Shown here piece by piece: positions 1-9,085 of a stretch of 64,000 nucleotides of DNA. Under the pieces are notes generated by a model. That model was not told where the DNA came from. It was given only the letters and a program-made list of their open reading frames with translations, and ran no database searches. The stretch is from Methylobacter sp. GTDB taxonomy: Bacteria > Pseudomonadota > Gammaproteobacteria > Methylococcales > Methylomonadaceae. The position numbers and the translations under genes were made by a program. The stretch covers positions 94,772 to 158,771 of the forward strand of contig NZ_JALOCF010000003.1 of NCBI RefSeq assembly GCF_023227905.1, given 5' to 3'. The first letter of the stretch is position 1, and each line of letters starts with the position of its first letter.

Positions 1-621
1 CACAAAGCGTTCTTCCGGGGACTGCGAATAAACAAAAACATTAATTGTGAATTTCGGCACTTTCTGACGAAATTCAAAAGGCAAGTCACTTAAGAAAGGG
101 ATACCTTTTGTTACAGGCATTATTTCAGGCTCATCCGCTTGAACTTCAACGGCAGGAGCGCTTTGTATCTGCGGCTCGGAATTGTCGAAAATAGCAGCTT
201 GCTTAATGGCTTCAACTGCCGGTTTTTTGGTGACAACCGGCTTAACCGGTAACGGTGCCGGCTTTTCCCTATCAATTAATTCCGCAATAGAGGTTATTTC
301 CGGTTCCGCATTCTGTGCCGATCTTTCCGGCTGAGTAGGCTCAGTAACCGCTTTTGGTTCAGGCTTTGCAGCCTGTGACGATGTAGGGGGCAAAATAGCT
401 GATACTGTTGTGCCCGGCGTCGACATCAAGTTATTTCGCACAAACCAAACAATGCCGGTAATAACCACCACATTCGCGATAAAAAGAAACACCAACAATT
501 TCGTCGCCTTGCTGCGGTTTTGCGGCGGCTGAGCGAGCAGGATTTTGTCAGTTACATTCTCAGACTGAAGCGCCTGTCTTTCCTGTTCTGATTTACGTAA
601 GGCATTTAGAATAAAAGACAT
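1..621 (-). CDS. gspB: GspB/ExeB-like secretin-assembly protein (N-terminal part, runs off window)
   Basis: Bitopic inner-membrane partner of the GspA ATPase. In Aeromonas the ExeA-ExeB pair helps insert the type II secretion secretin through peptidoglycan (family knowledge). Residues 1-16 (MSFILNALRKSEQERQ) are the characteristic GspB start. Residues about 42-61 form one membrane helix. A long Pro/Ala/Lys/Glu-rich linker then leads into the beginning of a periplasmic domain (FEFRQKVPKFTINVFVYS). The frame is still open at base 1, so the C-terminus is outside the window. The ATG lies 2 bases after the gspA stop, so the two genes are almost certainly co-transcribed. No other type II secretion gene is visible here. 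Confidence 0.8.
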   Translation of the reverse strand, partial: MSFILNALRKSEQERQALQSENVTDKILLAQPPQNRSKATKLLVFLFIANVVVITGIVWFVRNNLMSTPGTTVSAILPPTSSQAAKPEPKAVTEPTQPERSAQNAEPEITSIAELIDREKPAPLPVKPVVTKKPAVEAIKQAAIFDNSEPQIQSAPAVEVQADEPEIMPVTKGIPFLSDLPFEFRQKVPKFTINVFVYSQSPEERFV

Positions 622-623
622 GA

Positions 624-2285
624 TTAATCGCTTATTTCTAAGTGTGGAAGATTAAGTGCATGCGCTATATTTTTAAGATGAGGCATGGTCTTGTCGCCTA
701 CCCTGCCGTCTTCCGGCAATTGGCGCTGGCGCTGAAAATCCATAACGCGAGCGACTAACTTATCATCATAAAAACGCGGCTGCTGTACTGCTTCAGTTTT
801 TCTGTCAATCGTATTTAACAGATAGCGCAGCCATAACACATCATCCGACGTCTGATGGGGGCGTATCATTTTGGCATCCGGAATTGGCGGCGGCTCCACT
901 ATTAAATAATAGCCGTCCCAATACTTCAATACATCCGCTACCGGAAAAGTCGCATTATCTTTAAAACGAATTATGGATTGATTTTGGCCTAATCCGGTAA
1001 GTAAGGCGTAGAACTTTTCTCCACTGGACAATGAGAACTCCAGAATAGCCGGATGATTAACTGCCAGCATATCTTTCCAGTTGGCTTTACCGAATGCACA
1101 GCGTAGTCCTGTTGTCTCCACATAATGGCAATCCACCTGATGACTCTCAGGAACAGGCTTGTCCCAAAGTTTTAGCGTGCTGATTAAAGCGGCGTTTAAC
1201 GAATAAGCTGGATTATTGATCCAGTCATGAAACGTTTTTGGCTTAGCGACAGGCGCGGCATTAAATTTTTCAATAAGAAGCGGTTCTTTTTGAGCCGGCT
1301 GCAAGAGTTGGCTAATGATCTCGGGTTTTATCTGGATGGCAGCGGAGACTGTTGGCACATTCACTATGACTGGATTGCCGGCTTTGTGCCAATAAATTTT
1401 AAAATAACTACCGGCAGCAATACAGCCCAAAAACAGCACAGCTAATGATGCGGTCAGGTAAGACGATCTTTTATCGGCAAGCGCCAGTGTTTCATTGGCG
1501 GCAGCGCTAACGATGGCCGGTGTGACAACATGAGCATTGCTTGAGTAGGCTCCAAGCAAAGCCCGGTCACAGAGGATATTGATCATTCTGGGTATGCCGG
1601 AGGAAAGCTTGTAAACCTTGCGTATCGCGCTGTCTTTAAAAATGTCCGGGCGGCCATTGCAAACCGTCAACCGATGCTGGATATAAGCTCGAGTTTCATT
1701 AAGCGATAAAGGCAACAAATGATAGCGGGCGGTAATGCGCTGATTCAACTGGCGCAAATCCTGCCGCTTAAGCGATTCCTTCAATTCAGGTTGACCGACC
1801 AGAATAATCTGCAATAATTTTGTCTTGTTGGTTTCCAGGTTGGTCAACAGACGAATTTGTTCCAACACTTCCATGCTTAAATTCTGCGCTTCATCAATCA
1901 GCAAAACCGTCCGCCTGCCGTTGGCATGGCCGGTCAGCAAATGCTGGTTTAAAAGATCGATCAGGCTTTTTAACGAGTGCTGGTTTTTGTCATAGATAAG
2001 CCCCAATTCATCGCAGATGGTCGCCAGCAATTCGACTGCATTCAGCTTGGGATTTAATATCAAGGCAATATCAACATCTTCCGGTATGGCTTGTAAAAGA
2101 CAGTGGCAAAGCGTTGTTTTGCCGGTGCCCACTTCTCCGGTTAAAGCAACAAAGCCCCCGCCGAAATTAATGCCGTAAAGAAGATGAGCCAGACCTTCCT
2201 GATGCCGCGGACTCATATAAATGAAGTGCGGATCGGTCGCGATGGAAAACGGTGATTCGCTGAAATGGAAGTATTGGTTGTACAA
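624..2285 (-). CDS. gspA: GspA/ExeA-family AAA+ ATPase with peptidoglycan-binding domain
   Basis: ATPase that works with GspB in assembling the type II secretion secretin. The N-terminal AAA+ domain has Walker A GEVGTGKT at residues 50-57 and Walker B LLIDEAQ at 128-134. A membrane helix sits near 275-296, and the periplasmic C-terminus ends in a peptidoglycan-binding fold (about 480-540, with VMDFQRQRQLPEDGRVG). At 553 residues it has the usual family length. The start codon is TTG; it is chosen because the first residues (MYNQYFHFSESPFSI) align with the conserved family start, although no strong Shine-Dalgarno sequence precedes it. The order gspA-gspB is typical. Confidence 0.85.
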   Translation of the reverse strand: MYNQYFHFSESPFSIATDPHFIYMSPRHQEGLAHLLYGINFGGGFVALTGEVGTGKTTLCHCLLQAIPEDVDIALILNPKLNAVELLATICDELGLIYDKNQHSLKSLIDLLNQHLLTGHANGRRTVLLIDEAQNLSMEVLEQIRLLTNLETNKTKLLQIILVGQPELKESLKRQDLRQLNQRITARYHLLPLSLNETRAYIQHRLTVCNGRPDIFKDSAIRKVYKLSSGIPRMINILCDRALLGAYSSNAHVVTPAIVSAAANETLALADKRSSYLTASLAVLFLGCIAAGSYFKIYWHKAGNPVIVNVPTVSAAIQIKPEIISQLLQPAQKEPLLIEKFNAAPVAKPKTFHDWINNPAYSLNAALISTLKLWDKPVPESHQVDCHYVETTGLRCAFGKANWKDMLAVNHPAILEFSLSSGEKFYALLTGLGQNQSIIRFKDNATFPVADVLKYWDGYYLIVEPPPIPDAKMIRPHQTSDDVLWLRYLLNTIDRKTEAVQQPRFYDDKLVARVMDFQRQRQLPEDGRVGDKTMPHLKNIAHALNLPHLEISD

Positions 2286-2643
2286 GATTATGAGATTCTT
2301 TAGTCAAGAAAAATTGAAGTCATTGTAGCTTACAACAAAAACAAGGCCTGAATGTTAAATGAACTGGGTAGCGCAAAATAACTTGTGCGTAAAAGTATTA
2401 ATTTTTCGGCATTAATCGTCATTACCGAATGGCTTAGCAGGCAAAGCCAGCTGACCAGATTGTGGCTGGGTCAAGTAGAGCAGATCAATTAGCTGTTTTC
2501 TATAAGTACAAATACCTGTTTATCTATAAAAGCATTTTTATGCAATTGAATAAGGGTGTTGTTGCATCTTGCCGCATTAGAGCGCAATGGTGTTGATAGC
2601 AACTTTCCCATGAAAAATAAAACACACTTTCAAAACGTCTTGC
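2286..2643. other. Intergenic stretch with no gene
   Basis: These 358 bases separate gspA from the epimerase gene, both transcribed leftwards, so the gspA promoter should lie here. I see no reading frame with coding character. Two weak hairpins are visible (around 2374-2394 and 2404-2430). Neither has a U-tract, so I do not call a terminator. No clear promoter consensus was recognised. Confidence 0.5.
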
Positions 2644-3654
2644 TCAACCTATCTTATAAAAATCCTTATACCACTCAACAAATTTCCTAACCCCATCCTC
2701 CAACGAGGTTGCGGGCTTGTACCCAAGATCGTGCACTAAATCCGAAACATCGGCATAGGTATCGGGCACGTCTCCCGGCTGCATCGGCAACAAGTTCTTG
2801 ATCGCCTCCTTGCCTAGATATTTTTCCAATGTTTCTATGAAAGTCAGTAAATGCACGGGATTGTTGTTGCCGATGTTGTAGATGCGATATGGGGCAAAGC
2901 TGGTCGCCGGGTCGGGGGTTTCGCTTGACCAATCGGCATTGGCTTGAGCCGGTTGATCGATAACCCGGATCACGCCTTCGACGATGTCGTCTATATAAGT
3001 AAAATCACGGCGGTGATTGCCGTAATTGAACACGTCGATCGGTTTTCCTTCGCTGATATTACGGGCAAACAAAATCGGCGACATATCCGGCCTGCCCCAC
3101 GGGCCGTAAACGGTAAAAAACCGTAAGCCGGTGGTCGGTAACTTATAAAGATGGCTGTAGGTATGGGCCATGAGTTCATTGGCTTTCTTGCTGGCCGCAT
3201 ACAGGGAAACCGGATGATCGACATTGTCATGGACGGAAAACGGCATTTTGGTGTTCGCGCCATAAACCGAGCTGGACGAGGCATAGGCTAAATGCTCGAC
3301 GGCATGATGCCTGCATCCTTCCAGTATGTTGATGAAACCGACGATGTTGGAGTCGATATAAGCATGAGGGTTGGTTATTGAATAGCGAACGCCGGCTTGA
3401 GCCGCCAGGTGCATGACCCGTTGGAACTGCTCACCGGCAAACAGCGCTGCTACGGCCGCTCTGTCGGCTATATCCAGCTTGATAAATTTAAAGCGGTCAA
3501 AATCTTGCAGCTGTTCCAGCCGCGCCAGCTTCAGATTGACATCGTAATAATCGTTAAGGTTGTCTATGCCGACAATTTCGTCGCCCCGCTCCAGCAACTT
3601 CAGGCTGAGGGCCGAACCTATAAAACCTGCGGCTCCTGTTACCAATAATTTCAA
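2644..3654 (-). CDS. UDP-glucuronate 4-epimerase-like NAD-dependent epimerase
   Basis: Extended short-chain dehydrogenase that probably interconverts UDP-glucuronate and UDP-galacturonate for surface polysaccharide synthesis. The Rossmann motif GAAGFIGS is at residues 7-14 and the catalytic Tyr-Lys pair sits in YAASKKANE. The segments VRYSITNPHAYIDSNIVGF and GLRFFTVYGPWGRPDMS are typical of the GAE/LpsL/Cap1J group, and 336 residues is the family length. The start is TTG, supported by a GGAG Shine-Dalgarno 8 bases upstream and by the motif position. Neighbouring genes are not polysaccharide genes, so the product it serves is unknown. Another nucleotide-sugar epimerase of the same subfamily cannot be excluded. 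Confidence 0.8.
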   Translation of the reverse strand: MKLLVTGAAGFIGSALSLKLLERGDEIVGIDNLNDYYDVNLKLARLEQLQDFDRFKFIKLDIADRAAVAALFAGEQFQRVMHLAAQAGVRYSITNPHAYIDSNIVGFINILEGCRHHAVEHLAYASSSSVYGANTKMPFSVHDNVDHPVSLYAASKKANELMAHTYSHLYKLPTTGLRFFTVYGPWGRPDMSPILFARNISEGKPIDVFNYGNHRRDFTYIDDIVEGVIRVIDQPAQANADWSSETPDPATSFAPYRIYNIGNNNPVHLLTFIETLEKYLGKEAIKNLLPMQPGDVPDTYADVSDLVHDLGYKPATSLEDGVRKFVEWYKDFYKIG

Positions 3655-3836
3655 AACTTTTTCTCCATTTCCTCAAATATTCCGAGCTACGTTTTACGCT
3701 CTTGACTCATCATCGTGAAAAACGACCGACTTATACGACCAAAGCAAGCTTTGGGCTCCAAGCTGCGCTGATGCCAAAATTCAGCGCTGGCAAAATCTGA
3801 ACTGCGTAGCAATGCCCGAAGACGTGCACCGGCATA

Positions 3837-4274
3837 CTATTTATTCTCGGTTTTAGACTGCCCCTGAGCAGTCGCTACAATACGCCGGCTGCCGCCCTGA
3901 TTGCGATGTTCGCACAGATAGATGCCTTGCCAGATGCCTAAATTAAGCTTGCCATTGGTGATCGGAAGGGTGCAGCTGGAGCCCAGCAAACTGTTTTTTA
4001 TATGAGCAGGCATGTCATCTTCGCCTTCGTAGCCATGCTTATAATAAGGCGCGCCTTCCGGCACAAACCGGTTAAAGTGGCTTTCCATATCCTGGCGCAC
4101 GGTCGGATCGGCATTCTCGTTAACCGTTAGCGATGCCGATGTATGCTTGATAAAGAGGTGCAGCAGTCCGCATTGTATAGCGGCCAATTCCGGAATAGCG
4201 TTCAGGACTTCACCGGTGACCAAGTGAAATCCCCTGCTTTTTGCTGATAATGAAAACTCTTTTTGTATCCACAT
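3837..4274 (-). CDS. YjbQ/UPF0047 family protein
   Basis: Small YjbQ-fold protein. E. coli YjbQ has a weak thiamine phosphate synthase activity, but the main role of the family is unsettled. Family hallmarks visible are RGFHLVTGEV near the start, HTSASLTVNENADP in the middle, and GTWQGIYL-like GIWQGIYLCEHR followed by RRIVATAQG at the end. I start at the ATG giving MWIQKEFSLSAKSRGFHL (145 residues), which matches the usual 138-145 residue length and has AGG 9 bases upstream. An upstream in-frame GTG at 4319 would add 15 residues not expected in the family. Confidence 0.8.
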   Translation of the reverse strand: MWIQKEFSLSAKSRGFHLVTGEVLNAIPELAAIQCGLLHLFIKHTSASLTVNENADPTVRQDMESHFNRFVPEGAPYYKHGYEGEDDMPAHIKNSLLGSSCTLPITNGKLNLGIWQGIYLCEHRNQGGSRRIVATAQGQSKTENK

Positions 4275-4353
4275 TAACAAAACCTGCTGTATGACTTTAG
4301 ATGCCGCATCAAACGTCACCTTGAAGATGAAAAAAGCTTTTTAATATTTTTAC

Positions 4354-4442
4354 TTACCACGAAGAGCACAGAGGGCACGAAGTTTTCAATATATTGAATT
4401 AATAAATTATTTTCTTCGTGTCCTTCGTGTTCTCTGTGGTAA
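4354..4442. repeat. Inverted repeat of the CCACGAAG/CACGAAG type, copy 1
   Basis: Two 29-base arms (4354-4382 and 4414-4442) are inverted repeats of each other at 23 of 29 positions. They surround a 31-base AT-rich centre. The arms are built from repeated ACGAAG/CACGAAG words. A closely related element lies at 32417-32488. It sits between the MBL-fold gene and yjbQ and could fold into a long hairpin in the minus-strand transcript. No coding capacity. Confidence 0.75.
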
Positions 4443-4489
4443 ATAACTTTTTCAGCCTGACTTGGGTAATACTTTCACAGTTTCTTACC

Positions 4490-5095
4490 CTAGTGGTTCA
4501 ATGACCGTGCCAGACGATGCAAAGCTTCACTGCCGTGATTGAACAACGGCCAGCCGTCGCCGGTCAAAACGGCTTTAATATCAGGCAAATCGGCAATGCG
4601 TTTGACGGATTGAACGGCCTTGCTTTTATCCATCAGTTTATCGACCGGCAACATGCATAATTCACCGCCGATATGGCAACGTATTAAGTCGCCGGTTATC
4701 AAGGTGCTGTGCTCCAAAAGCAGCGCCAATTCCCCAGGTGTTTTAGAGCCGTTGAGCTGGTATGCAATCAAGCCGGGAACGATTTCTTCATGATCGTGAA
4801 TCCAGCGAGCGCATGACAAAGGAAACGTTTCTTCCTCAGCCGCCGGGCCATAAATCGCTGCGCCGGTAACCTCGGCTATACGCTCGGCATCACGGCAGTG
4901 ATCGCTATTGGTAATCACGATAAACCCTACCCCGCCCAGGCTTTGCAAGTGACTGTGATCATGTTCGGACATCGGTAAAGGGTCGATTAAAACGTTACCG
5001 TCGTCACGCACCCAAAGCACGCTATGAAAATCCAAATTGCGCTCCGGATTAAACTCCGACCAGCCAAACAGGTCCTTTCTGTGTAATTGTTTCAT
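4490..5095 (-). CDS. MBL-fold (metallo-beta-lactamase-like) protein
   Basis: Protein of 201 residues with the outline of a metallo-beta-lactamase fold: early strands (SVLWVRDDGNVLIDPLP), then ITNSDHCRDAERIA where the HxHxDH metal motif normally sits, and a late HSTLITGDLI strand. The canonical zinc motif is degenerate, with only the DH retained, so hydrolase activity is uncertain. The ATG at 5095 is preferred over an in-frame TTG 6 bases upstream because AGGAGG lies 6 bases before the ATG and touches the TTG. It is divergent from nadK. Substrate unknown. Confidence 0.65.
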   Translation of the reverse strand: MKQLHRKDLFGWSEFNPERNLDFHSVLWVRDDGNVLIDPLPMSEHDHSHLQSLGGVGFIVITNSDHCRDAERIAEVTGAAIYGPAAEEETFPLSCARWIHDHEEIVPGLIAYQLNGSKTPGELALLLEHSTLITGDLIRCHIGGELCMLPVDKLMDKSKAVQSVKRIADLPDIKAVLTGDGWPLFNHGSEALHRLARSLNH

Positions 5096-5297
5096 TGCCA
5101 ACCTCCTGAGTTAATAATTTTACATCCTGTTTTTACGATCCTCTGCGACGATTGCCGCTAACCGATTCATCAATCCAGCTGACTATAGATTGTGTCCATT
5201 ATTCAAAAATATCAAGCTAAAAGACAAGATCAATCGGTGCTGCCGTAAAAATATCCGCTGAAGTTGCAATACTCGTAGTCTTACTTAGTTTTTTTTG

Positions 5298-5303
5298 TAT
5301 AAT
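5298..5303 (+). promoter_or_regulatory. Candidate -10 box of the nadK-recN promoter
   Basis: A perfect TATAAT stands 30 bases before the nadK ATG, in the 238-base divergent region between the MBL-fold gene and nadK. The hexamer 17 bases upstream (GTAGTC) matches the -35 consensus poorly, so this is only a candidate. Confidence 0.35.
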
Positions 5304-5333
5304 CAAATTCATTTCAAAATTATTACCTAAATA

Positions 5334-6239
5334 ATGCAGACTCCTTTTAAGACCATCGGCATAATAAGCAAGCCCAGCGATCCCAGTATCGCCATATCCT
5401 TAAATGCCCTGCATGCTTTTTTAAAAGAATATCAATATACGGTTATTGTCGCTAAAGACAGCGCTCATTTCATTAACAATCCGTTTGTTAAATCCTGCCC
5501 GATAGACTCGCTGGCCCAACATTGCGATCTGGTTATCGCCGTGGGCGGCGACGGCACTTTCCTTGCGGCCGCCCGCGCTATCGTCGAATACGACATTCCA
5601 TTGATCGGCATCAATTTAGGGCGGTTGGGGTTTTTGGTGGACATCTCGCCTACCGAGCTGAGCGATAAACTGCTGCGTATTCTTCAAGGTCATTACACTG
5701 AGGAAAAACGCTATTTATTGCGCACCAAGATTATCCGTGACGGCCAAGTTATCCACGAAGAAACCGCCGTCAATGAAGTGGTGGTGCATCGTTGGGTAAC
5801 GCCCAGCATGATAGAAATTATCACCAAAATCGATAACGTGTTTTTAAATTCGCAACGCTCCGACGGCTTGATTATTTCCACGCCGACCGGATCAACCGCT
5901 TATTCCCTGTCTGCCGGCGGACCGATTTTACATCCGGCATTAAATGCCCTGGTATTGGTGCCGCTTAATCCCCATACCCTGTCGAATCGGCCTATTGTGA
6001 TCAACGATTCGGTTGAAATTGAAATAAGCTTTTGCCAGACCAAGCAAATTAACGCGCTAGTGACCTGCGATCATATTGAAATTCCTGCTGTATTGATTAG
6101 CGACAAGATTTTGATTAAAAAAGAACCCAAACCGATTAGAATCTTGCATCCGGAAGGCCATGATTTCTTCTATATTCTTAGGAATAAATTAAACTGGAGC
6201 AGCGGTTACCACACCGAAAATCATGTTATTGAACCTTAA
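5334..6239 (+). CDS. nadK: NAD kinase
   Basis: ATP-dependent phosphorylation of NAD to NADP in the cytoplasm. The diagnostic GGDGTFL motif is at residues 71-77, followed by GINLGRLGFL, NEVVVHR and the TPTGSTAYSLSAGGPI signature. At 301 residues it has the normal bacterial length. The 3' end overlaps recN by 17 bases, an arrangement common in proteobacteria and implying translational coupling. No obvious Shine-Dalgarno sequence precedes the ATG, but the family N-terminus fits. Confidence 0.93.
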   Translation: MQTPFKTIGIISKPSDPSIAISLNALHAFLKEYQYTVIVAKDSAHFINNPFVKSCPIDSLAQHCDLVIAVGGDGTFLAAARAIVEYDIPLIGINLGRLGFLVDISPTELSDKLLRILQGHYTEEKRYLLRTKIIRDGQVIHEETAVNEVVVHRWVTPSMIEIITKIDNVFLNSQRSDGLIISTPTGSTAYSLSAGGPILHPALNALVLVPLNPHTLSNRPIVINDSVEIEISFCQTKQINALVTCDHIEIPAVLISDKILIKKEPKPIRILHPEGHDFFYILRNKLNWSSGYHTENHVIEP

Positions 6240-7902
6240 TATCATCGACCTTGCCGTCGTTAAATCATTAGACCTCGACCTGGAAAAAGGCATGTCGGTA
6301 CTGACCGGCGAAACCGGAGCCGGCAAGTCTATTTTATTGACCGCTCTGGGGTTGGCGCTGGGCGACCGGGCCGATTCGGGCTATGTACGGCCTAATTGCA
6401 AACGCGCCGAGATTAACCTGGAATTCGATTTGGCCGATGCGCCATCAGCGCAACAATGGCTTAAGGACAATGAGCTGGATGCCGAACAGCAATGCCTGAT
6501 CCGACGCATTGTAAGTTCTGACGGCCGCTCCAAAGCCTACATCAACAACCGCCCGGTCACCTTGCAGGCCTTGCAGGAACTCAGCGAAAAGCTGGTCGAG
6601 ATTCACGGTCAACATGCGCATTTGAGACTGCTAAATGCTGACGAGCAACGCCGCTTGTTGGATGCCTACGCAAAAAACCAACCCCTGCTGGACAGCGTCA
6701 ACGCCTGTTACCGGGAGTGGCACCAGACCAGCAAGGAGCTGACTGCCCTGATTAAATCCAGCGTTGATCAAACCGAACGCGAAGAATTACTGCACTACCA
6801 GCTTGAAGAACTGCAACAGCTGGACCTGGCAAATTTCAGTTACGACGCTATTTCCGAAGAGCATAGTAAGCTAGCCAATCTGGGCCAGATTTTAAGCACC
6901 GGTCAAGCCCAGGTCGATCTGCTTTATGAAAGCGACCAACAATCGGTCAACCAAATGCTGAACCACTGCCTGGCCGAATTGAACCACATTGCCCAATTTG
7001 CGCCCGAATTGAACGAAATCTGCACCATGCTTTCCGAGGCGCAGATCCAGGTTGAAGAAGCCTCCTTTCAGTTACGCCGTTTCCTTGAGTCGCAAGAGGC
7101 CGATCCACAACGTCTGGAGGCGCTGGAAAACCAGATCGGCATTATCCAAAGCCTGAGCCGCAAGCATCACGTTACTCCTGATGAATTGCCTGAACTAGTC
7201 GGCAAGCTTGAAAACGAACTCGACGGGCTGGCCCACAGCAGCGAGCGTATCGAAGCCTTAACGGCCAGAGCCGCACAGTTGCTTGCCCAATACCATGAAC
7301 TGGCCGCACAGCTATCCGGGCAACGCAAACTTAGCGGCAAGAAGCTGCAACAGCAGATTTCAGCGATGATCAAGGAGCTGGGCATGCCGCAAGGCGAGTT
7401 TCTGGTCGATATTGCCGCGTCGGATAGCGAAACCCCGAAACTGAACGGCAAAGATAAAATCGAATTCCTGGTCAGCGCCAATCCGGGCCTGCCCGCAAAA
7501 CCTCTGGCTAAAGTGGCTTCAGGCGGCGAATTGTCGCGCATCAGCCTGGCGATTCAAGTCACCACGTCCAGTGATAAAACCACCCCGACCATGATTTTTG
7601 ATGAGGTAGACTCAGGCATAGGTGGAGGCATTGCCGAAATCGTCGGGCAGAAACTGCGCAGCTTAAGCCATAACCGGCAAGTCATGTGCGTCACTCACCT
7701 TCCACAAGTCGCTGCACAAGCGCATCACCATCTCTACGTTGAAAAAAACAACCGAAGCGATATGACTTCTTCCAATGTCCGCTTACTGGAAACGGAAGAG
7801 CGTGTTGAAGAAATTGCCAGAATGCTCGGCGGTGTCAATATCACCGCCAACACGCTGGCGCACGCCAAAGAAATGTTGTTTCAATCCCATTCCGGCCTAT
7901 AG
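6223..7902 (+). CDS. recN: DNA repair protein RecN
   Basis: SMC-like ATPase that acts early in double-strand-break repair. Walker A GETGAGKS is at residues 29-36, a long coiled-coil middle follows, then the ABC signature VASGGELSRISLA and Walker B MIFDEVDSGIGGG near the C-terminus, and a D-loop/His switch region VMCVTHLPQVAA. At 559 residues it is full length. It overlaps nadK by 17 bases. A 7-bp GC-rich hairpin spans the stop codon (about 7890-7908) without a U-tract. No LexA box was recognised at the head of this two-gene unit. Confidence 0.93.
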   Translation: MLLNLNIIDLAVVKSLDLDLEKGMSVLTGETGAGKSILLTALGLALGDRADSGYVRPNCKRAEINLEFDLADAPSAQQWLKDNELDAEQQCLIRRIVSSDGRSKAYINNRPVTLQALQELSEKLVEIHGQHAHLRLLNADEQRRLLDAYAKNQPLLDSVNACYREWHQTSKELTALIKSSVDQTEREELLHYQLEELQQLDLANFSYDAISEEHSKLANLGQILSTGQAQVDLLYESDQQSVNQMLNHCLAELNHIAQFAPELNEICTMLSEAQIQVEEASFQLRRFLESQEADPQRLEALENQIGIIQSLSRKHHVTPDELPELVGKLENELDGLAHSSERIEALTARAAQLLAQYHELAAQLSGQRKLSGKKLQQQISAMIKELGMPQGEFLVDIAASDSETPKLNGKDKIEFLVSANPGLPAKPLAKVASGGELSRISLAIQVTTSSDKTTPTMIFDEVDSGIGGGIAEIVGQKLRSLSHNRQVMCVTHLPQVAAQAHHHLYVEKNNRSDMTSSNVRLLETEERVEEIARMLGGVNITANTLAHAKEMLFQSHSGL

Positions 7903-7934
7903 CCGGAAAATATAACTACACGGAACTAAATACC

Positions 7935-8960
7935 ATGAACAGATTTCCAGCAGAATGGGAAAAACAATCCGCCGTATTAATCGCATGGCCGCATAAAACC
8001 GGCGACTTTCGCAATCTTGATGCCGTAGAACAATCCTATAGCGTTATTGCCGAGACTATCAGCCAATACGAAAAATTGCTTATCGTATGCCGGGACGACA
8101 GTCATCAGCAGCATATCCAGACCTTACTGGGCAAGAGCGGAAACGTCGACTTCATTCACGCTCACGTGAATGACATCTGGGTCAGGGATACCGTTTTTCT
8201 TACCGTTGAAAAAGACGGTGCCAATATGCACATGAACTTTCTTTTCAATGGCTGGGGCGAGAAATACTCGCACCAAAACGACAATGACCTCAATCATAAA
8301 CTGCTAAACGCCAAACCTTTTAAAGGCGCCAGCCACACTGATGTAGATTTTATTCTGGAAGGCGGCAGCGTCGAAAGCGACGGCATAGACACCATCCTGA
8401 CCACCAAACAATGCCTGTTAAACCCGAACCGGAACAAAGGCCTGAGCCAGCAGGATATTGAACAGCAATTGCTCAAGCACCTGGGCGCAAAACGGGTATT
8501 CTGGCTGGAACAGGAAAACCTGAGCGGCGACGATACCGATGCTCACATTGATACCCTAGCCCGTTTTTGCTCGGCTAATACCATCGCCTACACCAGCTGC
8601 GACGATGCCGAAGATCCGCACTACAACAGCCTGAAATTCATGGAATCGCAACTCCAGGCGCTTAGAACCCAGGATGGCGATGTCTATCATCTGGTGCCGC
8701 TGCCGTTGCCGCAACCGATTCATGACGAGGACGGCCAGCAACTGCCGGCCAATTATTCCAACTTCTTGATCGTCAACCGCGCCGTGCTGGTACCCGCTTA
8801 CGGCGACCCGATGGATGCGGTTGCGCAGGAACGCCTGGCCGGCTGCTTCCCGGACCGCAAAATTATTGGCGTTCCTTGCCAACCCTTGGTACATCAGTAC
8901 GGCAGCCTGCATTGCATGACAATGCAGTTTCCTGAAGGCGCGCTGAGAGCTAACGGTTAA
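7935..8960 (+). CDS. aguA: Agmatine deiminase
   Basis: Hydrolyses agmatine to N-carbamoylputrescine and ammonia, the step before AguB in putrescine synthesis. It is a guanidino-group-modifying enzyme of the peptidyl-arginine-deiminase fold. The conserved segments are WPHKTGDF near the start, NDIWVRDT, LEGGSVESDG, DDTDAHIDTLARF, and the catalytic Cys in YGSLHCMTMQFPEG close to the C-terminus. The length (341 residues) is typical. The matching aguB gene is 2 kb downstream on the same strand, separated by three envelope genes. Confidence 0.92.
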   Translation: MNRFPAEWEKQSAVLIAWPHKTGDFRNLDAVEQSYSVIAETISQYEKLLIVCRDDSHQQHIQTLLGKSGNVDFIHAHVNDIWVRDTVFLTVEKDGANMHMNFLFNGWGEKYSHQNDNDLNHKLLNAKPFKGASHTDVDFILEGGSVESDGIDTILTTKQCLLNPNRNKGLSQQDIEQQLLKHLGAKRVFWLEQENLSGDDTDAHIDTLARFCSANTIAYTSCDDAEDPHYNSLKFMESQLQALRTQDGDVYHLVPLPLPQPIHDEDGQQLPANYSNFLIVNRAVLVPAYGDPMDAVAQERLAGCFPDRKIIGVPCQPLVHQYGSLHCMTMQFPEGALRANG

Positions 8961-8976
8961 TATTCGATACTATTGC

Positions 8977-9009
8977 GTCTTATGCAGGACACGGTGTCCT
9001 GCATAAGAC
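8977..9009. repeat. 33-base perfect palindrome
   Basis: Arms at 8977-8992 and 8994-9009 are perfect 16-base inverted repeats around a single G, beginning GTCTTATGCAGG. The RNA could form a very stable hairpin just after aguA. It is not followed by a run of T (next bases ccttgtaatc), so it is not a standard intrinsic terminator. It may still end or stabilise the aguA transcript, or be a protein-binding dyad. Confidence 0.7.
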
Positions 9010-9085
9010 CTTGTAATCAATGGCAACTTCACTAAACTTACCCATTGATTTGAAGCCTTACGAATCTCTAAAACCAATCCCGTCT

